Assembly (NCBI RefSeq): GCF_010692555.1 | Contig: NZ_JAAHHG010000002.1 | Location: 17,899-67,445 of the forward strand | Source of the DNA: Okeania sp. SIO3B5 | GTDB taxonomy: Bacteria > Cyanobacteriota > Cyanobacteriia > Cyanobacteriales > Microcoleaceae | DNA length: 49,547 bases | Reading direction: 5' to 3' | Part shown: piece after piece, positions 18,829 through 27,352 of the stretch | How positions within the stretch are numbered: the stretch's first letter is position 1 | Layout of the letters: each line of letters opens with the position of its first letter | Notes under the pieces: generated by a model | The model's database searches: none | Told to the model about the DNA's origin: nothing | Seen by the model: only the letters and a program-made list of their open reading frames with translations | Position numbers and translations under genes: made by a program

Positions 18829-19446
18829 TTAATTCTCTACTCCTTCCAAAATACCCACTAAAACTTTCCCCAAGTCTTTTATATCGTCTGGGATTTTAAA
18901 TAAATTAATATCTTGTGTAATTTGTTTTTCGGCTTTATTTAATTTACCAAAACGCCAGATATCTCCCATTGTGACTGCGCCATAAAAAATATTGTTTTCT
19001 TCGACTTCAGCTAATGCAATTAACTCGGCAGCTAGCTGAGTAAAACCTCTAGTTAAATCATCATTTTTCGCTTCAATAACTAATAAACTATTGGTAGAAC
19101 GTAATAAATAATCCAAATTACCTTTCAACCAATCATTGACTTTCAGATAATATTCAATTCTTAACTGACAATGACAATAATGAACAATTTCCAATAAAAT
19201 TGGAGAGACTAAAATTTCTCGTCTAGCAGTTTCATTACTTAAACTAACAAAGGGTAAAATATTCTCTAGTTTATTCTGTACTTCGGATAAAATTTCTAAT
19301 GTTTTGGTTGTCCTTGGCAAAGATAAACGAGATTTAACTAATGAATAATTTAACTCTGCTAAGATTTCATCAGCTTCATAAGGTAAGTCAAAGTAAGACT
19401 GAAAAGTATAAGATTGATCTTCTTGTAATATTTTGATTTTAGGCAT
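18829..19446 (-). CDS. PD-(D/E)XK nuclease-like hypothetical protein
   Basis: A 205-residue protein. Central region GNLDYLLRSTNSLLVIEAKNDDLTRG (split here as GNLDYLL, LLVIEAK and FTQLAAEL) gives D112, E125, K127 and Q137, matching a PD-(D/E)XK nuclease fold with a trailing QxxxE-like helix (Q137, E141). The N-terminus (SYTFQSYFDLPYEADEIL) is typical of a cyanobacterial family of unknown role. No partner gene is obvious; it heads towards the Uma2 gene on the same strand but 351 bases away. A nuclease activity is inference from the motif. Confidence 0.7.
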   Translation of the reverse strand: MPKIKILQEDQSYTFQSYFDLPYEADEILAELNYSLVKSRLSLPRTTKTLEILSEVQNKLENILPFVSLSNETARREILVSPILLEIVHYCHCQLRIEYYLKVNDWLKGNLDYLLRSTNSLLVIEAKNDDLTRGFTQLAAELIALAEVEENNIFYGAVTMGDIWRFGKLNKAEKQITQDINLFKIPDDIKDLGKVLVGILEGVEN

Positions 19447-19642
19447 CGCGAGACTCCATTAATTCAGTTATCCGTTATCAGTTATCAGTCCCTTCTGGAA
19501 TCAGGGACTATTAACTTCATTGATTGGTCAGGATAAATGGCTTCAATACTATTTTTTAGGTCGGAAATTAAGTAGGTAAGTGAAAAAATTTACAACTACG
19601 TCTATAAATAATATAATTGACTCATAGAAAAAATTAAATACT

Positions 19643-20476
19643 ATGGAACAATGCCCGATATGTGATACTAAATTTACTACAGGAAAGGTTAAGTATTGTT
19701 CTACTTGTGGTTGGGATTTAACTCCATATCCGATAGATTTTCAATTACCAGAGTATTTTGCTCAGAAGGAACAAGATAAAATTTCTTGGGCTAGGACTTT
19801 ATGGCAGAAAATGGAATCTCAATTAGGGCAATATAAATCTCAACTCTCTCAACTACAATTTCAATTATCTGAGGCACAGTCAAAAAGAGTAGAATTGGAG
19901 GTACAAAATAGAGGACTTTTGTCTCAAACACAATGGTTAAATCAAGTACAATCTGACTTAGAAACTCAGAAAAAAGAATTAGAAGAGCAATTAGAAAATT
20001 CAGAGTCTAATCACTCCCTGCTGCAAAGTAAAATAGACAAATTGGAGGCAGAAAATCAAGGGATTTTATGCCGAATAGAAGGGGTAATTCAACAATATTA
20101 TGACTTACAAACTCAGGAAGAAGAATTAGAAAAGGAATTAGAAAATTCAGAGTCTAATCGTTCCCTACTGCAAAGTAAAATAGACAAACTGGAGTCAGAG
20201 AATAGAGTATTTTCATCCCAAATAGAAGGGTTAAATCAACAATATTCTGACTTACAAACTCAGAAAAAAGAATTAGAAGAGCAGTTAAACTTGTCTCATT
20301 ACAAATCTTTTCACTTGCAAACTGAAAAGGAGAGGTTGGAGCAAGAAAGGAAAAATTTTTTGTCTCAAATAAAACAGCTAAATCAAGAACTATCAGATGT
20401 AAAAAATGAGTTATTTAAGTTGCAACAACCCAAAGGTGGAAACTCTAGAGAAAAAAAAGATATGTGGGAAATCTAA
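19643..20476 (+). CDS. zinc-ribbon coiled-coil protein
   Basis: A 277-residue soluble protein. The N-terminus is a zinc ribbon with C4, C7, C19 and C22 (CPIC...CSTC), followed by GWDLTPYPIDFQLPEYF and SWARTLWQKM, a start shared with many cyanobacterial multidomain proteins. From about residue 65 to the end it is a continuous coiled coil. A 52-residue segment (QKKELEEQLENSESN..., LLQSKIDKLEAEN) is tandemly duplicated (about 111-162 and 163-214). It is convergent with the GTPase-like gene, 78 bases apart. A scaffold or sensor role in the adjacent GTPase cluster is possible but inferred only from proximity. Confidence 0.75.
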   Translation: MEQCPICDTKFTTGKVKYCSTCGWDLTPYPIDFQLPEYFAQKEQDKISWARTLWQKMESQLGQYKSQLSQLQFQLSEAQSKRVELEVQNRGLLSQTQWLNQVQSDLETQKKELEEQLENSESNHSLLQSKIDKLEAENQGILCRIEGVIQQYYDLQTQEEELEKELENSESNRSLLQSKIDKLESENRVFSSQIEGLNQQYSDLQTQKKELEEQLNLSHYKSFHLQTEKERLEQERKNFLSQIKQLNQELSDVKNELFKLQQPKGGNSREKKDMWEI

Positions 20477-20553
20477 AAAAATTATTACACATTAATCCCT
20501 TATTGCTTGTTGCTATTCTCGATGAGTAAATTTATTTTGCACAACTACTAAAA

Positions 20554-21546
20554 TTAATTCAAATCAATTTTGATTTTTTTTCCACTTAAATAAATATCTG
20601 TACTACTTAAATTACTACTTAAATCTTGTTCTAGTATTTTTATCATTTGTATAGTTTTTTTTAGTTGTATATCCGCTTTTTTTAACTTTCTATCCAGCGC
20701 CCTAATTTCAGCTCTATTAATCCATTTCTTAATTAGATTACTACTTTCTAAAATATCAAGTTGATCCTCAATTTTTCTAACTTCTTGCTGCTGCGATCGC
20801 GCCTGTTCTGCCAAGATACAATATAATACAAAAGCTACAGGAACATCAAGATTTTTAGGTTCAATTTTTCCATTATCTTTGTCTTGAGCAAGCTCCTTAC
20901 CTAAAGTAATTGGACATATCATTACTAACCAACCAGAATTGGGAGCAAATAAAGGAGGAAACATTTTTTTGACATCTTCCATTAATTCTCTTTTTTCTCT
21001 ACGATAACAATAGTCATACTGAGTAACAATAATAATAATTGGAAAAGATTTTTTTCGAGCTGGTCTTCTATCAATACTCAAATATTGAAGATACTTACCC
21101 ATGAGGTTAGCTTTACTTTGAATTGCAATCTTTTGCAGATTAGCATCAGTAACTGGATCTTTTAAATATTTACCTGATATACAGAAGAAAAAGCCATTAG
21201 ATTCAGCAGCATAATCTCTAAGTTCTCTAACATTATCGTCACTAGATAGGTCTAACATAGAACTACCACGGTAGTCCAGCCACTCAAAATCTATCAATGG
21301 TTTGTATGCGTAGCAAAGTTCAAAGTTGTAGATTGTATTTTGATCGGCAGTTGGAGGCCAACGTTCATCACCAGTTCCGTCCACAATTGCTGACCATAAA
21401 AGAGTTAGTCGAATGCCTTCATCTGGATCAGTTGCTTTGAGGCTGAATGTACTGCTATCTTGAATAGCTGTATACATTCCTACCATAAAGCAGGTTTTGC
21501 CTGAACGTGAATCTCCTAGCATTAGAATTTTAATTTTCTCAGACAT
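20554..21546 (-). CDS. GTPase-like P-loop NTPase (DO-GTPase2-like)
   Basis: A 330-residue protein. Walker A is GDSRSGKT at 11-18, preceded by the strand KIKILML. A DxxG switch motif is D91-Y-R-G94 (FEWLDYRG), and TQYD at 175-178 sits after a hydrophobic strand (IIIIVTQYD), in the position of the G4 (N/T)KxD motif but with Q for K. This fits a TRAFAC-class GTPase, and the MLGxxxSGKT / WPP / LDYRG pattern recalls the DO-GTPase group; this assignment is from memory and not searched. Residues about 245-300 are a coiled coil. No membrane segment. It lies 44 bases after the 363-residue membrane-anchored gene and is probably co-transcribed with it. Confidence 0.72.
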   Translation of the reverse strand: MSEKIKILMLGDSRSGKTCFMVGMYTAIQDSSTFSLKATDPDEGIRLTLLWSAIVDGTGDERWPPTADQNTIYNFELCYAYKPLIDFEWLDYRGSSMLDLSSDDNVRELRDYAAESNGFFFCISGKYLKDPVTDANLQKIAIQSKANLMGKYLQYLSIDRRPARKKSFPIIIIVTQYDYCYRREKRELMEDVKKMFPPLFAPNSGWLVMICPITLGKELAQDKDNGKIEPKNLDVPVAFVLYCILAEQARSQQQEVRKIEDQLDILESSNLIKKWINRAEIRALDRKLKKADIQLKKTIQMIKILEQDLSSNLSSTDIYLSGKKIKIDLN

Positions 21547-21590
21547 TTTGCTCTTCTTGACTCAACTAATGATATTTGGAAATTTGAATA

Positions 21591-22682
21591 TCAACGACGG
21601 TTTTTTTTATTTTTAGTTATTGAAGTTATTGAATCTTTAGTTGTAATGTGGTCAAATATTATTCCTAGATAAAAGCCAAATATTATACTGATAACTATAG
21701 CTATAGCTAATATATAGTTTTGCCTGGTAACTAAGAGTATCAAAAAAATAACAATTGAGATTAATAATATTGTAATTATACGTTTCCAGGAAATAGAATA
21801 TAATAACCTTTTTATAAGAGTATCAAGTGAATTACTGGAGGTATCTCTTCTATTGGAACCATCTCTGTTGTCAATTTTTGTAATGTTTGAGGAATCATTT
21901 ATAACTTTTGAATTCCGTTTAGGTAACTTAGATAACTTTAGATGTTGAGTTAGATCAGAATTATAAGTTGTGGCATTTGAGAATGGTCCTTCTAAAACAT
22001 CTTTGTTTTGGGGAAGACCCAGGCAAAGAGAGACAGGTATATATTTATGTGGATAATCAAAGAACTTACAACAGTTTTCCCACAATTTTTGTCTATTCTC
22101 TGGATTGTCAGGGCAAATAAAAGCTCGATTTTCTCCTTCCAAACACGGGATAAATTCTGGGGGTATAAATTTATCAATATAACCTATAGATTCTGTCACT
22201 CTAAAATAGTTTAGTTCCTCCTTATAAGGATATTCATCAATCTTTCCGTTAATTATTTGGTAATCTTTGAGATGCCATGATTTTTTTAAAGATATTAATA
22301 AATACTCAGGCTTAAAAAATTCAAAGTTTTCTAAGCCAGGCAAAATTTTCAATGAATTAAAATTATATTTGTTGATCTGAGCAACATAACCAACAAAAAT
22401 ATGGAGTGGTCGCCCACCACCATCCTTGGCCATATGTTCATACCCTCGCTTGGAACCAATCAATTCTTTAGCCATACAAGTTACGCCGAAAACACAATGC
22501 TTATGATTTTTAAATAGAGACCAACGAGGATTCCCCGGTAACTTCTCTCGATATACTGTAGTCCCATGAATATATTTGCGTGCCCAATTCTGTTCTTCTT
22601 TTCCAAAATCATCAGGGATGGCCAGAAAACGATAATCTGCTTCTTTGGTTCTACCGTAAATTATTACAGACCATAAGGTCAT
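21591..22682 (-). CDS. membrane-anchored GTPase-cluster protein, short paralogue
   Basis: A 363-residue protein. Residues 1-235 form a soluble domain (LWSVIIYGRTKEADYRFLAIPDDFG, FGVTCMAKELIG, RPLHIFVGYVAQI, ENRAFICPDNPENRQKLWENC). A polar linker follows, then two membrane segments (about 300-320 and 325-347) and a basic C-terminus. No known domain is recognised with certainty; the arrangement of an N-terminal domain beside a GTPase recalls GTPase-associated (GAP1-N-like) proteins, which is a guess. It is the first gene of a two-gene unit with the GTPase. The close paralogue at 24871 shares the promoter-proximal and coding sequence, so one copy arose by duplication. The start is supported by matching starts in both. 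Confidence 0.65.
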   Translation of the reverse strand: MTLWSVIIYGRTKEADYRFLAIPDDFGKEEQNWARKYIHGTTVYREKLPGNPRWSLFKNHKHCVFGVTCMAKELIGSKRGYEHMAKDGGGRPLHIFVGYVAQINKYNFNSLKILPGLENFEFFKPEYLLISLKKSWHLKDYQIINGKIDEYPYKEELNYFRVTESIGYIDKFIPPEFIPCLEGENRAFICPDNPENRQKLWENCCKFFDYPHKYIPVSLCLGLPQNKDVLEGPFSNATTYNSDLTQHLKLSKLPKRNSKVINDSSNITKIDNRDGSNRRDTSSNSLDTLIKRLLYSISWKRIITILLISIVIFLILLVTRQNYILAIAIVISIIFGFYLGIIFDHITTKDSITSITKNKKNRR

Positions 22683-22816
22683 AAATTTATACCTCTAACT
22701 CTACAATTAGGGACATCATTTCATATATTATCTACTCTTTTATTGAATTTTCAAATGAAGACCTCTCCTGCAAGAAGAGGGGAAATATACACCCCCTTTC
22801 TTCTATCATGGGAACT

Positions 22817-22950
22817 GCTTTAACGAAGTCAGAAGTCAGAAGTTAACCCACCCCTAGCTCCTAGGACGGGAAATAGGGGATTTGAGTAACTATCCAAAAA
22901 TATTTCGCCTTAAAAGGCGGGGTTGCGCGACTCATATTATTTTGATAATT
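22817..22950. repeat. R7 repeat, inverted copy of 10787-10898
   Basis: GAAGTCAGAAGTCAGAAGTT leads to TTTCGCCTTAAAAGGCGGGG and GTTGCGCGACTCATATTATT. The core CGCCTTAAAAGGCG is itself a palindrome. It lies between the two divergent genes of the GTPase cluster. Confidence 0.8.
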
Positions 22951-23081
22951 GATTGTTAAATCTGGAATATTACCATTAAAATTATCTATATAGGCATTTC
23001 CAAAAAAGAATCTAGGAGCGTTAAATTCAACATCTTACAAAGGTTTGAAAAAGGGTTGATGATTTTGAGAGATATCTATCT

Positions 23082-23230
23082 AATAGACATCTCCAATAAT
23101 AAAAAATAAAATCAATTATCGCACTCTTATTCATTAATTATTTTTCCTTACTCCTGTACAGAGAATTCACGTTTGCGCAGCATTCCGCAGGAAATCGCCC
23201 TTACTCCCTCTTTCCTAGAGATATCTATTG
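23082..23230. mobile_element. MITE-like element, family R5
   Basis: Opens AATAGACATCTCCAATAATA and closes with an imperfect inverted end (AGAGATATCTATT). The first 40 bases recur at 8123, 14277, 29810 and 37029. It sits just upstream of the 461-residue membrane protein gene, so it forms part of that gene's promoter region. 22683-22816 and 22951-23081 contain no gene. Confidence 0.65.
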
Positions 23231-23284
23231 TTAAGAGCCTCAATATTATAATTGTTTTAATATCAGAAAAAAAATAAACTAATT

Positions 23285-24670
23285 ATGACAAATATCTCTC
23301 AGCGTCGTTCTAGTCGTAAGAATCAACCCCAAGAAGAGCGCGACTTACTCTTAATGGTTGTACTAACATTTTTTAACTTTGGCAGCGGTGCCACAACTAT
23401 CTTGGGAGCGATACAGATATTACCAGTATATTTAGCTTGGACTGTTGGTGGTGCTGTTCAACTAATGTTGTTTCTCTTACAAGCTGGATTAACCGCAAAG
23501 CGTACTCCTTTACGCAAATGGTTGGCGATTATCATACTAGCTAGCGCCAGTGTTTATACTAGCTTTTTTACTTATTATGGAGAATTAGCTCAAGAAACGA
23601 ATGAAAAGCGGGCTATGGATCGCGCAATCGAAGCTCATAACAGATTAGTTTCAGAGGTATACACGCCAATAAAAGACCATCTTCGAGATTTACAGCAAGA
23701 AGCTAACAATCAGAGGGCAATTGCCGAAGCAGAAAAACAAAGAGGCATTACCACCGGAGAGGTTGGTTATGGACAGCAAGCAAGGAAACTAGATAAGCTA
23801 GCTCTAGACAAAGAGATTAAAGCTGAAAATTTTCAGAATACAGTTAATGAACTGCGTCCATTGTTTGAATACAATTTTGAAAAGCTCGAACCAAAGGATA
23901 TCCTGAACAATGATAGAAAAGCTCTATCTTCTGCACCACAAGAATTTCGTAATAATTATCCTGAATTAAAGCGTGGTGACTACATAGATGAAGGATCGGA
24001 AATTTCCTTACTTGCTCCATATCTTAAAGTAAGGAATCAGGAGGAAGCTGCTTTCATAGCTTTGTTAATTGCAGTAGGAGTAGATGGAATGGCAATTATG
24101 TTGGGAACGGCAATTGTTACTAAGTTGGTACCACCGGAAGAACGTCGCTCTCCTGTCGCTGTTGTTGGTAATTCTATTGCTACCTCTATTAGAGAGGTTA
24201 GAACATCCTTTGCCAAAGTAAATAATGCAGGTAGAGAGTCTTTTCTAGCAGAAGACGAGGATTTGCAAGCTGCGGTAGAAATGGTGACTTTGAATGTGAA
24301 AGGAAAAGGTTCAGATTTTCTCAACAATTTTTACTATGCTATCTCGGAAATAGAACCACATACTATTAATTATTCAGCACTGACAGAAAAATATAGAACA
24401 GATGAGAATATGCACAATCCAATCCGAGCATTTATTGACAAACTAAGAGAACCAAGAAGAGCATGGGTGGTAAGAAACAACAACAATACTGAGTGGGTAG
24501 TACCACCGGAACATTATCATCAACTTGTAAATTGGCTACAAAAAGAAATTAAACGCCAAAAATTTTCGGAAGCAGAGATGGGGGAAGAGATAGATTTTGG
24601 TTTTGGATTTTCTGAACTTCAAGAAACTCCTGTCCAATTTAAGATACCAGTAAATCCTAATTCTAACTAA
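23285..24670 (+). CDS. four-TM coiled-coil membrane protein of the GTPase cluster
   Basis: A 461-residue protein. Three membrane segments near the N-terminus (about 21-45, 47-70, 78-98), a long soluble helical region (about 100-250, containing LRDLQQEANNQRAIAEAEKQ) and a fourth membrane segment (about 256-280, AFIALLIAVGVDGMAIMLG), then a 180-residue C-terminal soluble domain with WVVRNNN and HYHQLVNWLQKEIKRQ. I do not recognise a named family. It is transcribed opposite to the two paralogous genes that flank it. A membrane sensor or effector for the neighbouring GTPase is a reasonable hypothesis only. The coding sequence is uninterrupted and has ordinary base use for the window. Confidence 0.72.
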   Translation: MTNISQRRSSRKNQPQEERDLLLMVVLTFFNFGSGATTILGAIQILPVYLAWTVGGAVQLMLFLLQAGLTAKRTPLRKWLAIIILASASVYTSFFTYYGELAQETNEKRAMDRAIEAHNRLVSEVYTPIKDHLRDLQQEANNQRAIAEAEKQRGITTGEVGYGQQARKLDKLALDKEIKAENFQNTVNELRPLFEYNFEKLEPKDILNNDRKALSSAPQEFRNNYPELKRGDYIDEGSEISLLAPYLKVRNQEEAAFIALLIAVGVDGMAIMLGTAIVTKLVPPEERRSPVAVVGNSIATSIREVRTSFAKVNNAGRESFLAEDEDLQAAVEMVTLNVKGKGSDFLNNFYYAISEIEPHTINYSALTEKYRTDENMHNPIRAFIDKLREPRRAWVVRNNNNTEWVVPPEHYHQLVNWLQKEIKRQKFSEAEMGEEIDFGFGFSELQETPVQFKIPVNPNSN

Positions 24671-24769
24671 GGGTTATGTCTGATTAAGTTCGTGATTAAG
24701 CGGATTTCATATTACTCAAATAAAACAGTAGTTATAGTGCTTTGAAACATTCATTATTACAGCGTTTCC

Positions 24770-24843
24770 CATTGTTATGAGGTACACCTATCGCGGGCAA
24801 ATTGTTATGAGGTTCACCTATCGCGGGCAAGATGCCCGCACTA
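24770..24843. repeat. tandem GAGGTACACCTATCGCGGGC-type repeats
   Basis: Two direct copies of ATTGTTATGAGGT(A/T)CACC, TATCGCGGGCAA, followed by GATGCCCGCACTACA. They are inverted relative to the copies at 18706-18800. The two sites bracket the cluster 18.8-24.8 kb. Confidence 0.8.
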
Positions 24844-24870
24844 CATGATTTTTACCATTTACCCTGTACA

Positions 24871-26187
24871 TTATTTAACCGAAACGTGCTGTACATACAA
24901 ACCAACTAATAGACTCATTATTATATGTATCGCTAAGGTATATTTTTTCCATATAACTAAAAGTACCAAACCAATAGAAATTGAGATTAATAATATCATC
25001 TTAATTAGAAAACTTCTCCTGTCAAAAGAGTGTGATGAATTATGTGTTGTCTTGGAAGCATATCTTTTGTAAATTTCTGTAGTGTTCGAGGGATTATTTG
25101 TAACTTTTAAATTCCTTTTAGATAACTTTCTATTTAGAATTGCATAATCTTTAATTGTAATGTGTTCAAATATTATTCCTAGATAAAAGCCAATTAATAG
25201 ACTCATAAATATAGCTATAACTAATATATAGTTTTGCCTGATAACTAAGAGTATCAAAAAAATAACAGTTGAGATTAATAATATCGTAATTATATGTTTC
25301 CAGGAAATAGAATGTAATAACCCTTTTATAGGAGTATCAAGTGAATTACTGGAGGTATATCTTCTATTAGAACTATCCCTGTTGTCAATTGCTGTAATGT
25401 TTGAGGAATCATTAATAACTTTTGAATTCCGTTTAAGTAACTTAGATAACTTTATATGTTGAGTTGCATCAGAAGTGGTGGCATTTGAAAACGGTCCTTC
25501 TAAAACATCTTTTTTTTGGGAAAGACTCAGGCAAAGAGAGAGAGGTATATATTTATATGGATAATCAAAGAATTTACAACAGTTTTCCCACAATTTTTGT
25601 CTATTCTCTGGATTGTCAGGGCAAATAAAAGCTCGATTTTCTCCTTCCAAACATGGGATAAATTCCGGGGGGATAGATTTATTAGTATAACCTGTAGATT
25701 CTGTCACCCTAGAATAATTTAGTTCTAAGTTATAAGGATATTCATAAATCTTTTTGTTAATTACTTGGTAATCTTTGAGATTCCACGATTTTTTTAAAGA
25801 TATTAATAAATACTCAGGCTTAAAAAATTCAAGGTTTTCTAAGTCAGGCAAAATTTTCAATGGATTAAAATCTTCGTTTATCTGAGCAACATAACCAACA
25901 AAAATATGGAGCGATCGCCCCCTAGCATTTTTGGCCATATATTCATATTGTCGCTCAGAACCAACCAACTCTTGAACCATACAAGTTACGCCGAAAACAC
26001 AATGCTTATGATTCTTAAATAGAGACCAACGAGGATTCTCCTGTAACCTCTCTGGATACACTGTAGTCCCATGAATATATTTGCGTGCCCAATTCTGTTC
26101 TTCTGTTCCAAAATCATCGGGGATGGCCAGAAAACGATAATCTGCTTCTTTGGTTCTACCGTAAACTATTACAGACCATAAGGCCAT
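24871..26187 (-). CDS. membrane-anchored GTPase-cluster protein, long paralogue
   Basis: A 438-residue paralogue of the protein at 21591-22682. The N-terminal soluble domain is nearly the same (LWSVIVYGRTKEADYRFLAI, FGVTCMVQELVG, RSLHIFVGYVAQI, ENRAFICPDNPENRQKLWEN), with two membrane segments at about 300-345. It then has an extra unit: a linker resembling the first one (KLSKRNLKVTNNPSNTTEIY beside LKRNSKVINDSSNITAID) and two more membrane segments (about 392-410 and 415-432). The extra third is therefore an internal duplication of linker plus hairpin. No GTPase follows it. Function unknown. Confidence 0.65.
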   Translation of the reverse strand: MALWSVIVYGRTKEADYRFLAIPDDFGTEEQNWARKYIHGTTVYPERLQENPRWSLFKNHKHCVFGVTCMVQELVGSERQYEYMAKNARGRSLHIFVGYVAQINEDFNPLKILPDLENLEFFKPEYLLISLKKSWNLKDYQVINKKIYEYPYNLELNYSRVTESTGYTNKSIPPEFIPCLEGENRAFICPDNPENRQKLWENCCKFFDYPYKYIPLSLCLSLSQKKDVLEGPFSNATTSDATQHIKLSKLLKRNSKVINDSSNITAIDNRDSSNRRYTSSNSLDTPIKGLLHSISWKHIITILLISTVIFLILLVIRQNYILVIAIFMSLLIGFYLGIIFEHITIKDYAILNRKLSKRNLKVTNNPSNTTEIYKRYASKTTHNSSHSFDRRSFLIKMILLISISIGLVLLVIWKKYTLAIHIIMSLLVGLYVQHVSVK

Positions 26188-26345
26188 AAATTTATACCTC
26201 TAACTCTACAATTAGAGATACTAATTCATATATTACCTCCTGTTTTATCGAGTCTTTATGGGATACAAACCTTTCTTTCCCTTCTTCCCTCTTCCTTCTT
26301 ACCGAATTATTAATTATTCATTATTCATTATTAAATAATTATGGT

Positions 26346-26425
26346 ATAGAGCCTCCCCTTTTAAGGGGAAAAAAAATAAATAATATTTCCTTATATTCAA
26401 TCCTCTCGGTTTTAACTAGAGGTAA
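26346..26425. repeat. R3-type interspersed repeat
   Basis: TAGAGCCTCCCCTTTTAAGG, then ATATTTCCTTATATTCAATC and CTCTCGGTTTTAACTAGAGG. Inverted relative to 31213. TAATTAT/ATTCATT heptamers lie on both sides. Confidence 0.75.
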
Positions 26426-26475
26426 TTATCAATTATCAATTATCAATTATCCATTAATGAATTCTTCCTTCCCAT

Positions 26476-27276
26476 TTAAGACCGCTGAAACCGTAAAGCA
26501 TCAATTGATTGAGCAGTTAAAAATACTCCCAAAACAATATAACTCAATAACATAACTATACTGCTAGTATCTACAAGTCCCTGAATAATATTAGTGTAAT
26601 GTGTCAGCATTGATAAATGTCTTAATGCCTCTGCTAAAGGACCACTAACATTATTTGCTACAACATCAATTACCCACAAAAATAATACTAATGCAAAGGT
26701 AAGAATGGCAGACAAAATTGTACTATCTGTCAAAGAAGAAATAAACATTCCTAATGATAATACTGCTCCTGCAAGTAATATTAAACCTCCATGTCCTAAC
26801 AAAAGTAACACTGGCGAAATAGGTGGTTCAGCAGCACTAATAGCAATAGCTTCCAAGCCTAATAATGGCAACACCATAGAAGTATAAAACGTTAATACAG
26901 CTAATAACTTTCCTGTTGCTACTGCCCAATTTGTAATCGGAGAAGTGGCTAATAATTCTAAAGTTCCTCTTTTTCTTTCTTCCGCATATAAACTCATAGA
27001 TAACATCGGCAGTAAAAACAAAGAAAGAGAACCCATAATACCCAGATAAGCTTTCAAAAATTCATATGGTGCATCAACTGGCGGTTCAGTAATTCCTAAT
27101 TGGTCTCTAGTCGCAATTTGTTGAATAATTCCATCTGGTCCTAATAAAATAGCAACTAAAAAATATCCTCCCAATAGCCAAAATATTCCTGTAATTGCAT
27201 AAGCTAATGGTGATGCAAAATATCCCTGTAATTCTTTTCTGTAGATTGCCAAAATATTGCTAATTATTACTAGCAT
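26476..27276 (-). CDS. GldF-like ABC-2 permease
   Basis: A 266-residue inner-membrane protein with six hydrophobic segments. The start ISNILAIYRKELQGYFASPLAY and the motif SLYAEERKRGTLELLATSPI are characteristic of GldF/ABC-2 type permeases. It would pair with the ATPase at 29972-31069 and the GldG-like subunit at 15478-17220. The gene ends facing about 9 kb of inserted material before GldG. Substrate unknown; in gliding Bacteroidetes the family was linked to motility, but cyanobacterial copies have no settled role. Confidence 0.9.
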   Translation of the reverse strand: MLVIISNILAIYRKELQGYFASPLAYAITGIFWLLGGYFLVAILLGPDGIIQQIATRDQLGITEPPVDAPYEFLKAYLGIMGSLSLFLLPMLSMSLYAEERKRGTLELLATSPITNWAVATGKLLAVLTFYTSMVLPLLGLEAIAISAAEPPISPVLLLLGHGGLILLAGAVLSLGMFISSLTDSTILSAILTFALVLFLWVIDVVANNVSGPLAEALRHLSMLTHYTNIIQGLVDTSSIVMLLSYIVLGVFLTAQSIDALRFQRS

Positions 27277-27315
27277 CGCTTAAATTCCTTTTGATTTTTT
27301 TGTAGTCTGGAAATG

Positions 27316-27340
27316 ATATCAAATCCGGTTGAATACTTAT
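27316..27340. repeat. R1-type MITE end
   Basis: ATATCAAATCCGGTTGAATA, CTTAT matches the left end of R1 elements (ATATCATGTCCGGTTGAATA) with two changes. It lies 12 bases before the group II intron boundary. No matching right end was located nearby, apart from a weak AATATCATATCCGATATGAA near 27450 inside the intron. Confidence 0.5.
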
Positions 27341-27352
27341 TATATAGTTGAG

